DNA from: an uncultured Fretibacterium sp.
GTDB lineage: Bacteria > Synergistota > Synergistia > Synergistales > Aminobacteriaceae
Assembly: GCF_938030725.1 (NCBI RefSeq)
Contig: NZ_CALHIQ010000091.1
Coordinates: 1 to 15,384 of the forward strand
DNA length: 15,384 bases
Reading direction: 5' to 3'
Part shown: piece after piece, positions 8,253-14,978 of the stretch
Layout: each line of letters starts with the position of its first letter
Position numbering within the stretch: position 1 is the stretch's first letter
The notes under the pieces: model-generated
Database searches by the model: none
The model's input: only the letters and a program-made list of their open reading frames with translations
What the model was told of the DNA's origin: nothing
Made by a program: the position numbers and the translations under genes

Positions 8253-9346
8253 TAGTCCGCCTCCGCGACCTCGTGGAAGATGTCCTGCAGCGTCGGCATG
8301 CGCTCCGCCTGCAGGGCGTTGATGTCGATCTTCCACCCGGTCAGGCGGGCGGCCAGCCTCACGTTCTGCCCCGCCTTCCCGATGGCGAGCGACAGCTGCT
8401 CCGGCTCCACGTAGGCCTTGGCCGCGTGCTCCTGATCCAGGACCGGCTCCACTTTCACGACCTGGGCCGGAGAGAGAGCGTTGCGGATGTAGGCCAGGGG
8501 GTCGCTGCTCCAGACGATGATGTCCACCTTCTCCCCCATCAGCTCCTGGCTGATGGCCTTGATGCGCGCGCCACCGGCTCCGACGCAGGCCCCCACGGGG
8601 TCCACGTTCTGATCCATCGTGGAGAGCGAAACCTTGGCGCGCCCGCCGCCCTCACGAACGATGTTGCGGATCTCGATGACCCCGTCCCTGACCTCCGGGA
8701 TCTCAAGCTCCATCAGCTTGCGCAGGAGCCCCGGATGCGTTCGGGAAATCACGATCTTCGGCCCCCGCGTCATCTGGCGGACGTCCAGCACGTAGAACTT
8801 CATCGTCTGGCCGGGGACGTACTCCTCCCCCGGAATGCGCTCCTTGCGCGGAAGGATCGCCTCGGTGCGCTCGCCGATGCGGGCCAGCACCTGGTCGTTC
8901 TCGGCCTTGACGATCGTGCCCGTCATCATCTCGCCGACCTTGTCGGAGAACTCGCTGTAGATGACCTGCCGCTCGGCGTCCTTCAGCCGCTGGATGATCA
9001 CCTGCCGCGCCGTCTGCGCAGCGATGCGCCCGAAATGGCCGGGGTCCTTCTCCAGGTGCAGCTCGTCCCCGACGGACGCATCCGCAAAGCCCAGTCGCTT
9101 CGCATCCCCCAGCGTGATCTCCGTATCCGGCGACTCAAGCTCCTCCACGACGGTACGCAGCTCCTCAATCAGGATGTCGCCCGTCTCGGTGTTGACGTGG
9201 ACCTCCACCCTCTGGTCGCCGCTCTGATACTTCTTGTAGGCCGAGATCAAGGCCGCCTCCAGGCTCGAAACGATCAGCTCCGGCGCCAGGTTTCGCTCTT
9301 CGGCAATTTGATTCAGCGCTTGTACAAAATCGCGCCCCAGCTGCAT
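8252..9346 (-). CDS. nusA: transcription termination/antitermination factor NusA
   Basis: NusA binds RNA polymerase and nascent RNA and modulates pausing, termination and antitermination. The 364-residue product has the compact four-domain form without C-terminal acidic repeats. The N-terminal polymerase-binding domain spans about 1-125 (MQLGRDFVQALNQIAEERN...). The S1 domain follows at about 136-200 (GTIVKAENDQVLARIG). KH1 has DPVGACVGAGGARIKAI (249-265) with GEKVDIIVWS, and KH2 has LSLAIGKAGQNVRLA (318-332). The first KH loop reads GAGG where NusA homologues usually have a basic residue (GMRG-like). The ATG at 9346 shares its A with the rimP stop (TAATG) and has GGGAGG upstream. The frame is open 36 codons further, inside rimP, but that part is not NusA-like. 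Confidence 0.97.
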   Translation of the reverse strand: MQLGRDFVQALNQIAEERNLAPELIVSSLEAALISAYKKYQSGDQRVEVHVNTETGDILIEELRTVVEELESPDTEITLGDAKRLGFADASVGDELHLEKDPGHFGRIAAQTARQVIIQRLKDAERQVIYSEFSDKVGEMMTGTIVKAENDQVLARIGERTEAILPRKERIPGEEYVPGQTMKFYVLDVRQMTRGPKIVISRTHPGLLRKLMELEIPEVRDGVIEIRNIVREGGGRAKVSLSTMDQNVDPVGACVGAGGARIKAISQELMGEKVDIIVWSSDPLAYIRNALSPAQVVKVEPVLDQEHAAKAYVEPEQLSLAIGKAGQNVRLAARLTGWKIDINALQAERMPTLQDIFHEVAEAD

Positions 9347-9906
9347 TAAAGCTCCCTCCCACGATGTTCGACAGGCGGCTTCGCGCCCTTCCGCTTCCCC
9401 CGCGGCGCCTCCTGCTCCAGTCCACGATAGACCAGATTGCCGCTTTTGATCCACTGAAACGGGACCGCGACCTCCCGTTCCTCCTCCTCCACGAAGACGA
9501 CGACGCGCTCCTCCGTCGCCTCCACGATGGAGCCCGTCAGCGTCTTCCGTCCTTCCACAGGGTTGCTCAGCCTGATTCGAGCCTCTTTCCCCCGAAACCG
9601 CCCGTACTGTTCGGGCGTGAAGAGGGGGCGCTCCAGGCCGGGGGAGCTGACCTCAAGGTAGTACCGTCCGCTGAGCTCCGTGAAGTCCCTCTCGTCGAGA
9701 AGGCGGTTCACGGCGCGGGACACCGTCTCGCAATCCTGGACGTTGATCCCCCCCATGGAGTCGATCAGGACCTGCAGCCTCAAACGGACGGAGTCCGCCT
9801 TCACCCCGACGTGGACGCATTCATACCCCAGCCGCTCGACGACCTCCGCCACGGAGGACATCAGGCTCTTTTCCTCGTTCTTTTCCCCCTCACCCAACGG
9901 CAGCAC
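9346..9906 (-). CDS. rimP: ribosome maturation factor RimP
   Basis: RimP binds pre-30S particles and is needed for 30S maturation. With the chosen start it has 186 residues. The family features are VVERLGYECVHVGV, LRLQVLIDSMGGINVQDCETVSRAVNRLLD, and the strongly conserved YYLEVSSPGLERPL followed by GRFRGKEARIRL. The C-terminal SH3-like domain (about 108-165) contains LTGSIVEA and VPFQWIKSGNLVY. A basic tail follows. A GTG at 9906 is selected because GGGGAGG sits 7 bases upstream. The frame stays open to a GTG at 9963, but that stretch contains the leader hairpin. It is the first gene of the operon, and a promoter lies about 90 bases upstream of the start. Confidence 0.93.
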   Translation of the reverse strand: MLPLGEGEKNEEKSLMSSVAEVVERLGYECVHVGVKADSVRLRLQVLIDSMGGINVQDCETVSRAVNRLLDERDFTELSGRYYLEVSSPGLERPLFTPEQYGRFRGKEARIRLSNPVEGRKTLTGSIVEATEERVVVFVEEEEREVAVPFQWIKSGNLVYRGLEQEAPRGKRKGAKPPVEHRGREL

Positions 9907-9925
9907 GCTCCTTCCTCCCCTAGCG

Positions 9926-9991
9926 ATACTCTGACAAGAAACGAGGAGCGGGCACGAACCCACTCCTCAAGTAAAAAACTTATCGAAGTAT
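9926..9991 (-). promoter_or_regulatory. structured 5' leader of the rimP-nusA-infB operon (possible attenuator)
   Basis: Between the predicted transcription start (about 9990) and the rimP ribosome binding site lies a strong inverted repeat. Stems at 9959-9968 and 9943-9952 pair over 10 bp (one G-U in RNA) around a TTCGTG loop. The hairpin is followed by GTTTCTTG, a poor T tract. In addition, ATACTT at the 5' end (9986-9991) can pair with GAGTAT (9926-9931), closing the leader as an outer stem. The hairpin is directly visible. Its use as an attenuator, processing site or protein-binding site is inference. NusA autoregulation of its own operon is known in Escherichia coli. Confidence 0.5.
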
Positions 9992-9996
9992 TGAAT

Positions 9997-10025
9997 AGTA
10001 TACATGCTTTCTATTAGAAACGCAA
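9997..10025 (-). promoter_or_regulatory. sigma-70-type promoter of the rimP-nusA-infB operon
   Basis: Read on the minus strand, TTGCGT (10020-10025) and TATACT (9997-10002) are separated by exactly 17 bp. The -10 box matches the consensus at 5 of 6 positions and the -35 box at 3 of 6, including TTG. It sits in the only noncoding gap upstream of a ten-gene run, immediately downstream of the probable terminator of the preceding gene. Transcription would start near 9990. Confidence 0.72.
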
Positions 10026-10027
10026 GG

Positions 10028-10072
10028 AAAAGGGGCGCGCCCCAATCCGCAGGAGGCGACGTGAGCGCCTGC
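10028..10072 (-). terminator. probable intrinsic terminator of the DUF3798 gene
   Basis: Reading the minus strand after the stop at 10085, there is first an imperfect hairpin (10049-10072, AGGCG pairing with CGCCT). Then comes the perfect palindrome GGGGCGCGCCCC (10032-10043), directly followed by TTTT (10028-10031). The stem is short (GGGG/CCCC with a CGCG loop) and the T run has only four residues, so efficiency is uncertain. The position right before the next promoter supports the call. Confidence 0.5.
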
Positions 10073-10084
10073 CCCAACGAAACG

Positions 10085-11281
10085 TCACCTGCTGATCTGA
10101 AAGTACTTCTCCGGGACCTCGACGTCCGCCACTCCCAGATATCCCTTGCCGAAGACGTAGGTGTCCTGGCGCACCAGCACCATCTTTTTGTTGCTCACTC
10201 CCGTCCCGGCGTCCGTGTAGTAGCTGGCGTTCCATTTGGCCCCAGGGGTGAGGTCGTCGTAGCAGGCGATGAGGTCCTTCATGCTGTCCAGTTTGGCCTT
10301 GCCCTCAACGATGCGCTTGCCGAACTCCGCCATCGCCGCGCTGGTGGTGTAGCCGTAGGAATACACCCAGGTCCCCATGCGTTCCCCTCCACCAGCCTTC
10401 ACAACGGCTTCTTCGACCTTCTTCAGGATCGCCGGCCAGTCGCCCTTCTCCTGCGCCAGGTCCACGCCCAGGGCTCCGGGGTACCCCATCAGCGGCGAGG
10501 GGCTGTCCGCCTCCACAAAATACCCGCCCAGCTCAGCGATGCGCTTGAGCAGCGGCTCCGTGTGCGCGTCGTTCGTGCAGAAGAACGCCGTGTCCTTGCC
10601 GTACTTTTCCAGCCATGTGGGCACATTCTCCAGGATGAACTGCTGCGCGCCAGCCACCCCCACGTCGCTCGTCGGGTCCGGGGCCGTTTCAAAGACGAAC
10701 TGAAGGCCAAGGTCCTTACAGGCCGCCTCCATAATGGCGCGGCGGCGCCCCAGTAGCTCGTAGCTCATGTGCCGGGGGAAGGAGATGTGGACGAAGGTCT
10801 TCGCCCCCATCTTCTTTGCGCCGAGCGGGATCGTGTAGCCGCGGCTGATGTTGTCCTTGGTGAGGGACAGGTCCGCCGCAGTCGTGATGACCTCAGGGTC
10901 CTCCTGCACCGATCCCGCGAAGAGGAGGATGTCCGGACGTTTTTCGCGTATGCGGCGGAAGGCCTCGGCCGTCCCAGGCACCGCCGTGTTGGCCACGATG
11001 ACCTTCATCTGAGGGTCGTCCGCCAACCCCAGCAGTTGTCCTATGGTCGTTTCCATCTCCGACATGAAGTGATCCGGGTACGTGATGTGGGTGATCATCC
11101 CGCCCTCAGCCGCGTTTCCATACTTCTGAATCAAGAGCTCGGCCCCCCGCAGCTCGTCCTCCGACTGAGATACGGTACCCGTCATGATCCCGATGTGAAA
11201 GGGGACCTCCGCCGTTGCCTCAATATTCCAAACGAATACGGAACAGAAAAGCACGCTCAACAACACGAATTTCGACCTCAT
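10085..11281 (-). CDS. secreted DUF3798-family protein, resembling periplasmic binding proteins
   Basis: The 398-residue product starts MRSKFVLLSVLFC with a hydrophobic core and a probable signal peptidase I site after EATA (residue 24). No lipobox is present, so it is probably periplasmic rather than a lipoprotein. The mature part begins VPFHIGIMTGTVSQSEDELRGAELL. This resembles the first strand-helix unit of type 1 periplasmic ligand-binding folds, and MKVIVANTAVPGTAEAFRRI and AFFCTNDAHTEPLLKRIAE also fit that fold. I recognise it as DUF3798-like; ligand and function are unknown. No ABC transporter genes lie beside it in this window. The ATG at 11281 has GGAGG 9 bases upstream. The 15 extra codons upstream would disrupt the signal peptide. 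It has its own promoter and probable terminator, so it is likely a single-gene unit. Confidence 0.85.
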   Translation of the reverse strand: MRSKFVLLSVLFCSVFVWNIEATAEVPFHIGIMTGTVSQSEDELRGAELLIQKYGNAAEGGMITHITYPDHFMSEMETTIGQLLGLADDPQMKVIVANTAVPGTAEAFRRIREKRPDILLFAGSVQEDPEVITTAADLSLTKDNISRGYTIPLGAKKMGAKTFVHISFPRHMSYELLGRRRAIMEAACKDLGLQFVFETAPDPTSDVGVAGAQQFILENVPTWLEKYGKDTAFFCTNDAHTEPLLKRIAELGGYFVEADSPSPLMGYPGALGVDLAQEKGDWPAILKKVEEAVVKAGGGERMGTWVYSYGYTTSAAMAEFGKRIVEGKAKLDSMKDLIACYDDLTPGAKWNASYYTDAGTGVSNKKMVLVRQDTYVFGKGYLGVADVEVPEKYFQISR

Positions 11282-11310
11282 TTTGAAACGCCTCCACTCT
11301 TTGAAGATGT

Positions 11311-11323
11311 CATCAAGTTGATG
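11311..11323. promoter_or_regulatory. palindrome downstream of the DUF3798 promoter, possible operator
   Basis: CATCAAGTTGATG is a perfect inverted repeat (6-bp arms around one central base). It lies a few bases after the expected transcription start (about 11327) and before the ribosome binding site. This is a typical place for a repressor site. No regulator gene is adjacent and only one copy was noticed, so the role is inferred. Confidence 0.35.
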
Positions 11324-11333
11324 CAATGCTCAT

Positions 11334-11362
11334 ACCCTATAGCATAGCGTCACACCTGTCAA
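11334..11362 (-). promoter_or_regulatory. promoter of the DUF3798 gene
   Basis: On the minus strand a perfect TTGACA (11357-11362) is followed after 17 bp by TAGGGT (11334-11339). The latter keeps the key T, A and final T of the -10 consensus. A TATAGG two bases further upstream is an alternative -10 with a short 15-bp spacer. The leader to the ATG at 11281 would be about 45 bases. Confidence 0.65.
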
Positions 11363-11451
11363 GGATGATCCTAAAATTGTCCGACGGGAGGACCGAAGCC
11401 GCCTTACTCACGCATTTAACCAGAGCAGGCACGCCCAATAGAGGACGGGAA

Positions 11452-11486
11452 GCGGGGTCCGCAAAGCGATTCACCGCAGGCCCCGC
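11452..11486 (-). other. GC-rich inverted repeat downstream of the site-2 protease gene
   Basis: On the minus strand GCGGGG (11481-11486) pairs with CCCCGC (11452-11457). A smaller GCG/CGC hairpin lies in the 23-base loop. It lies 35 bases after the protease stop codon and could end its transcript, but no T run follows, so it may only be an mRNA 3'-end or Rho-related structure. The rest of the 239-base gap (11282-11520) holds the DUF3798 promoter and palindrome. I see nothing else in it. Confidence 0.3.
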
Positions 11487-11520
11487 CCCCAGCCCATTGG
11501 CCGTTTGAACCAAGCCTAAG

Positions 11521-12147
11521 TCACGATCCGATGGGCCACATGGTCAAGCGCCACAGGACGCTGAAGATCGGGTCGAAGAGGAGATTGATGAGTCCCGACG
11601 CCACCAGGACGAGCAGGATGAACATCCCATACTGTTCCAGCCAGCGGTAGTGGTACAGGTACTTGTAGGGCAGGAAGGCCTCGATCACCCTGGAGCCGTC
11701 GAGGGGAGGGATCGGAATGAGGTTGAAGGCCGCCAAACCCAGGTTGATTCGGATCATGTGCCACAGGACGGCGAACCCGGGCTCTCCGGCAAGGCCGAAC
11801 CAGGCCCTGCCGAAGAAGCGCAGAAAGAGCACCGTGAGGATCACCGTAAGCAGGTTGCCCGCCACGCCCGCCAGCGAGACGATGACGATGTCCCGCCGCG
11901 GATGGCGAAAATAGCGCGTATTGACGGGCACCGGCTTGGCCCAGCCAAAGCCCACGAACAAGAGCATCAACGTGCCCACGAGGTCGAAATGGGCCAGTGG
12001 GTTCAGAGAGAGCCTGCCTTGCCGCTCGGCCGTGGGGTCCCCCACCATCTTGGCCGCAAAGCCGTGACAGAACTCGTGAAAGGAGAGCGCCCACAGGAGG
12101 GCGGGAATCGACAACAAAAGGCTAACGGGATCGTCCAGCAACCTCAA
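11521..12147 (-). CDS. site-2 protease family (M50) membrane metalloprotease
   Basis: The 208-residue protein is a short intramembrane-protease-like M50 member with several hydrophobic segments (about 8-23, 55-70, 88-110, 130-147 and 174-190). The zinc motif HEFCH (H24, E25, H28) sits at the end of the first segment. The third ligand is in NLIPIPPLDGSR (D150). GWAKPVPVN (68-76) and AGNLL are also typical of this subgroup. All key residues are present, so it should be active. No PDZ domain is present, and substrates are unknown. The first usable start in this frame is TTG at 12147, with GGGAAG about 9 bases upstream. A second TTG lies two codons later. It stands alone between two intergenic gaps. 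Many genomes carry this gene near core housekeeping genes without a known partner. Confidence 0.9.
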   Translation of the reverse strand: MRLLDDPVSLLLSIPALLWALSFHEFCHGFAAKMVGDPTAERQGRLSLNPLAHFDLVGTLMLLFVGFGWAKPVPVNTRYFRHPRRDIVIVSLAGVAGNLLTVILTVLFLRFFGRAWFGLAGEPGFAVLWHMIRINLGLAAFNLIPIPPLDGSRVIEAFLPYKYLYHYRWLEQYGMFILLVLVASGLINLLFDPIFSVLWRLTMWPIGS

Positions 12148-12181
12148 ACGAATTCACTTCCCAACGCTATAAGATAGTAGC

Positions 12182-12207
12182 AAAAGCCACCGCTGCCGCT
12201 AGCGGCA
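12182..12207 (-). terminator. possible terminator of the tRNA nucleotidyltransferase gene
   Basis: Downstream of the stop at 12272 the minus strand contains the palindrome TGCCGCTAGCGGCA (12194-12207). It is followed by GCGGTGGC and then TTTT (12182-12185). An alternative fold pairs GCCGCT with AGCGGTGGC (one bulged T), bringing the stem right up to the T run. The stem is good but the T run is short. The 124-base gap around it (12148-12271) shows no convincing promoter for the downstream protease gene. Confidence 0.4.
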
Positions 12208-12271
12208 CCTCCGTTCAATATATATGGCTTCGGGGAATAAGCCTCTGCAGAACGACGGAAACGTCGAAGGC

Positions 12272-14908
12272 CTATTCCGCGTCCTCTCGTCCGCGCCCTT
12301 CGGCGACGACGCTCGCCACGAAGCCGGCTTCGCCATCTCGCGTTGAGATGAGCCCGTCCATGCGAGCCAGGCGGATATTCTGAAGCGCTTTCCCTATCTC
12401 CGGTCCCTTCAGGCCCATCGCCTTCAGGTCGTTCCCCGTCAGCTCCCCCCGCAGTGGGACCCAGGACAGGAGGTGCTGCACCACGAGCCGGCGGGACCTC
12501 GCGAACCTCATGCAGGTCATCCAATAGACCAACGGCACAGTGCCGTAATCCTTGAAGAAGAGGTAGACCTCCGAATTCTTGGGCGTCTTCTTCAGCGTGC
12601 AGAAGCGCTCCACCTGCGGCCAGACCTCAAAGCACTGCGTCAGTTCGCGGCGCTCGGCCGGGGTAAGGCTCATGCGGTCCATCACGGAAAAGCGGACGTT
12701 GGGCGGCGTTTCCGTCAGCACGACGGCCATTCCCACAAGCCATCCCATCCCCTTAAAGTCAACGCCCAGGCGATGCGCCCAGGACAGGAGGTGCTCCATG
12801 ACGCGGAGCCTGCGTTCAAGGGTCTCCCCCAGCCTGATTCCGGGGAAGAGCGCCGTCCAGACGCCAAGCTCCTGCATCCGAAGCGCGATCTTTCTGAAGC
12901 GCGGCTCGTTGGCGTCGATCTCAAGCTCCGCGCGGATGCGGGGCGTCGAAAGGCACTCCAGGAGGCCGCCCTTCAGGGCACTCCTCAGAAGGCGCATCGT
13001 GTTGTCCTCAAAGCTCATGCCCAGCCGTTGCTCCAGCCGGATGCCCCGCAGGATGCGCGAGGGGTCCTCGACGAAGCTCAGGTTGTGGAGGATCTTCAGG
13101 ATGCCGTCCTTCAGGTCCGCCCTCCCGCCGAAGTAGTCCGCCAGCGTACCCCAGTCGGCTTCGCTCAGGGAGATGGACATCGCGTTGACCGTGAAGTCGC
13201 GTCGGGCCAGGTCCTGCTTCAGGGAGTCGCTCGACACCGTCGGCTGGGCCGCGGCGTACTCGTAGAACTCGCGCCGCGCCGTGGCAACGTCTACCTTTTC
13301 CCCGTCCGGAAAGGCGATCGTCCCCGTATTGTAGCGGCCGTGCACCGTGCCGCGACACCCCGGTTCGTCCCAGGAGGTCACGAGCTTCTCCGCGTCGCCC
13401 TCGACGGACACGTCGATATCGACGTTCGGGACGCCCAGCAGGATGTCGCGAACCGTCCCGCCGACCAGATACGCCCTCATTCCCAGGGACTCCGCCCTCG
13501 CGCCGATGCGGCGCAGGAGGTTCAGCACCGTTGGGCTGAAGGAGGCCTCCATCAGCCCGGACACGCTCTCCATCCACATGAAGCCGCTTCCCGCGCTGCG
13601 GTCCGCCACCGGCTGGAAGGAGCGATAGAGCGCGCGAAGGAGGTCCGCCCTCGTCAGGATGCCGATGAGCTTGCCCCCATCCATGACGGGCAGTCGCTCG
13701 AAGCTATAGGTCGCCATGAGGCGGTGCGCCTCATCCAGCGACGCCTTTGAGGTGATGCCGATGACGCCCTCCGTCATGAAGTCTCGAATCTGTGCGCGGT
13801 CCAAGCCGTGCATGTGGGCCTTGTCCAGGTCCTTGCGGGTCATGATGCCCAGCACCTCACCGTCCGCGCTCGCCACGGGCAGCGCCTGATGCCCGAAGCG
13901 CAACATCGTTCGGTAGGCTTCGTCGACGCGGGCGTCCGGAGACACGGCGAGCACCGGAGAGGTCATGACGCTCCCCACGTCCACCAGCTGCGGGATGTGC
14001 GCAGGGAGCTTCGACTCGATCTCCGCCAGGAGCTCCTGGGGGTCGCGGTCCAGCACCGTCGCAGAGCCCGCCTGAAGGTGACCGCTCCCGCCGTAGGGCG
14101 TGAGGAAGTCCTTGACGTTCAGGACGTCGGGCGAGCTCCTGACGATGACGTTGTCCTTTTTTCCCCCGTTGCACACCACGCAGACGGTGACCTGAGAGTC
14201 GTAATAGTCGCGCAGGCGGTGCACGAAGAGCGAAAGCCCGTCCACGTACTCCTCCGTCCTGGCCCAGGTCAGCAGCACCTTGGCCCCGTTGATGTAGCTC
14301 TCCCTGGCGTTCTCGGCCAGCGTATCCAGCAGGCGAAGGTCGGCCGCGGACATGGAGACCTCCGCGCGGGACAGGGTGCGGGACAGGTCGGCCCCCATCT
14401 CGCGCAGGCGGCCGACGACCAGGATGTCGCGCTCCGTCGTGGACTCGTAGGTCAACGCGCCCGTGTCATCGTAGATGCCCAGGGCAAAGAGCGTCGCCTC
14501 CTCCGGCGAGATGCTCTTGCGCTCCTTGACGAGCTGTTCCACGATCATCGTTACCGTGGCCCCGATCGGGGCATAGCACATCTTCTCTGCCGGGATGTCG
14601 TCCATCGTCGGCGGATGGTGGTCGTACAAGTGGACGGTGACGTCCTGACGCCCCGCAAGGGCCGCGAAGGGCCCGATGCGGCTCCGCGCCCGCGTGTCCA
14701 CCACGACCATGAGCGTCACCTGGTCCTGCGGGACCTTCTTGGGCTTCAGCAGGTTCCACTGATGCCCGTAGTGGTTCAGGAAGTCCTTCACCTTGCGGCC
14801 GATCGCGCCGGGCGGACAGATCACGGCGTCGGGATACAGCTTCTGGATGGCGATCATGCTGGCCAGCGAATCAAAGTCCGTGTTGAGGTGGCTTGTTATC
14901 AGATACAT
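12272..14908 (-). CDS. DHH-CBS-CBS-tRNA nucleotidyltransferase / poly(A) polymerase family protein
   Basis: The 878-residue protein has four parts. First is a DHH phosphoesterase domain (about 1-200: NTDFDS with D11 and D13, D71, YDHH at 95-98, DDTG at 147-150) with a DHHA1 motif GGSGHLQAG (H277). Then come two CBS domains (about 310-363 and 376-431), which often bind adenine nucleotides. A class II nucleotidyltransferase head follows, with YLVGGTVRDILLG (480-492), catalytic DID (497, 499) and LARRDFTVNAM (568-577). Last is the RNA-binding region with EDPSRILRGIRLEQRLG. Such proteins add CCA, only A, or poly(A) to RNA 3' ends; which applies cannot be told by eye. The architecture is known in several deep-branching and deltaproteobacterial lineages. 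The ATG at 14908 begins the DHH domain as in homologues but has no clear ribosome binding site. A GTG at 14959 would add 17 residues. Confidence 0.92.
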   Translation of the reverse strand: MYLITSHLNTDFDSLASMIAIQKLYPDAVICPPGAIGRKVKDFLNHYGHQWNLLKPKKVPQDQVTLMVVVDTRARSRIGPFAALAGRQDVTVHLYDHHPPTMDDIPAEKMCYAPIGATVTMIVEQLVKERKSISPEEATLFALGIYDDTGALTYESTTERDILVVGRLREMGADLSRTLSRAEVSMSAADLRLLDTLAENARESYINGAKVLLTWARTEEYVDGLSLFVHRLRDYYDSQVTVCVVCNGGKKDNVIVRSSPDVLNVKDFLTPYGGSGHLQAGSATVLDRDPQELLAEIESKLPAHIPQLVDVGSVMTSPVLAVSPDARVDEAYRTMLRFGHQALPVASADGEVLGIMTRKDLDKAHMHGLDRAQIRDFMTEGVIGITSKASLDEAHRLMATYSFERLPVMDGGKLIGILTRADLLRALYRSFQPVADRSAGSGFMWMESVSGLMEASFSPTVLNLLRRIGARAESLGMRAYLVGGTVRDILLGVPNVDIDVSVEGDAEKLVTSWDEPGCRGTVHGRYNTGTIAFPDGEKVDVATARREFYEYAAAQPTVSSDSLKQDLARRDFTVNAMSISLSEADWGTLADYFGGRADLKDGILKILHNLSFVEDPSRILRGIRLEQRLGMSFEDNTMRLLRSALKGGLLECLSTPRIRAELEIDANEPRFRKIALRMQELGVWTALFPGIRLGETLERRLRVMEHLLSWAHRLGVDFKGMGWLVGMAVVLTETPPNVRFSVMDRMSLTPAERRELTQCFEVWPQVERFCTLKKTPKNSEVYLFFKDYGTVPLVYWMTCMRFARSRRLVVQHLLSWVPLRGELTGNDLKAMGLKGPEIGKALQNIRLARMDGLISTRDGEAGFVASVVAEGRGREDAE

Positions 14909-14978
14909 AAGGACACGACGTGAGCGGGAGAGCGCAGAATCCTCACGGAAAAGCGGCACGCCTTCAAAACGATCCGCT

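Noticed and set aside
8186..9349. Plus-strand open frame (387 codons) opposite nusA
   Set aside because: Exact antisense of the conserved nusA gene, with no domain-like sequence.
9347..9454. 36-codon upstream extension of nusA
   Set aside because: It lies inside rimP and is not NusA-like; the ATG at 9346 with TAATG coupling and GGGAGG is far better.
9973..9989. ACTTCGATAAGT followed by TTTTTT on the minus strand as a terminator
   Set aside because: The stem has only 4 A/T-rich pairs and sits at the predicted transcription start itself, so it cannot act as a useful terminator.
12148..12190. Promoter for the site-2 protease gene using TATCTT or TATAGC
   Set aside because: No -35-like box at 16-18 bp spacing could be found, so I did not call it.
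12473..14923. Plus-strand open frames at 12473-13750 and 13808-14923 opposite the nucleotidyltransferase gene
   Set aside because: Composition (His, Arg, Gln, Asp, Val) is that of reverse-complemented GC-rich codons; no motif or ribosome binding site supports them.
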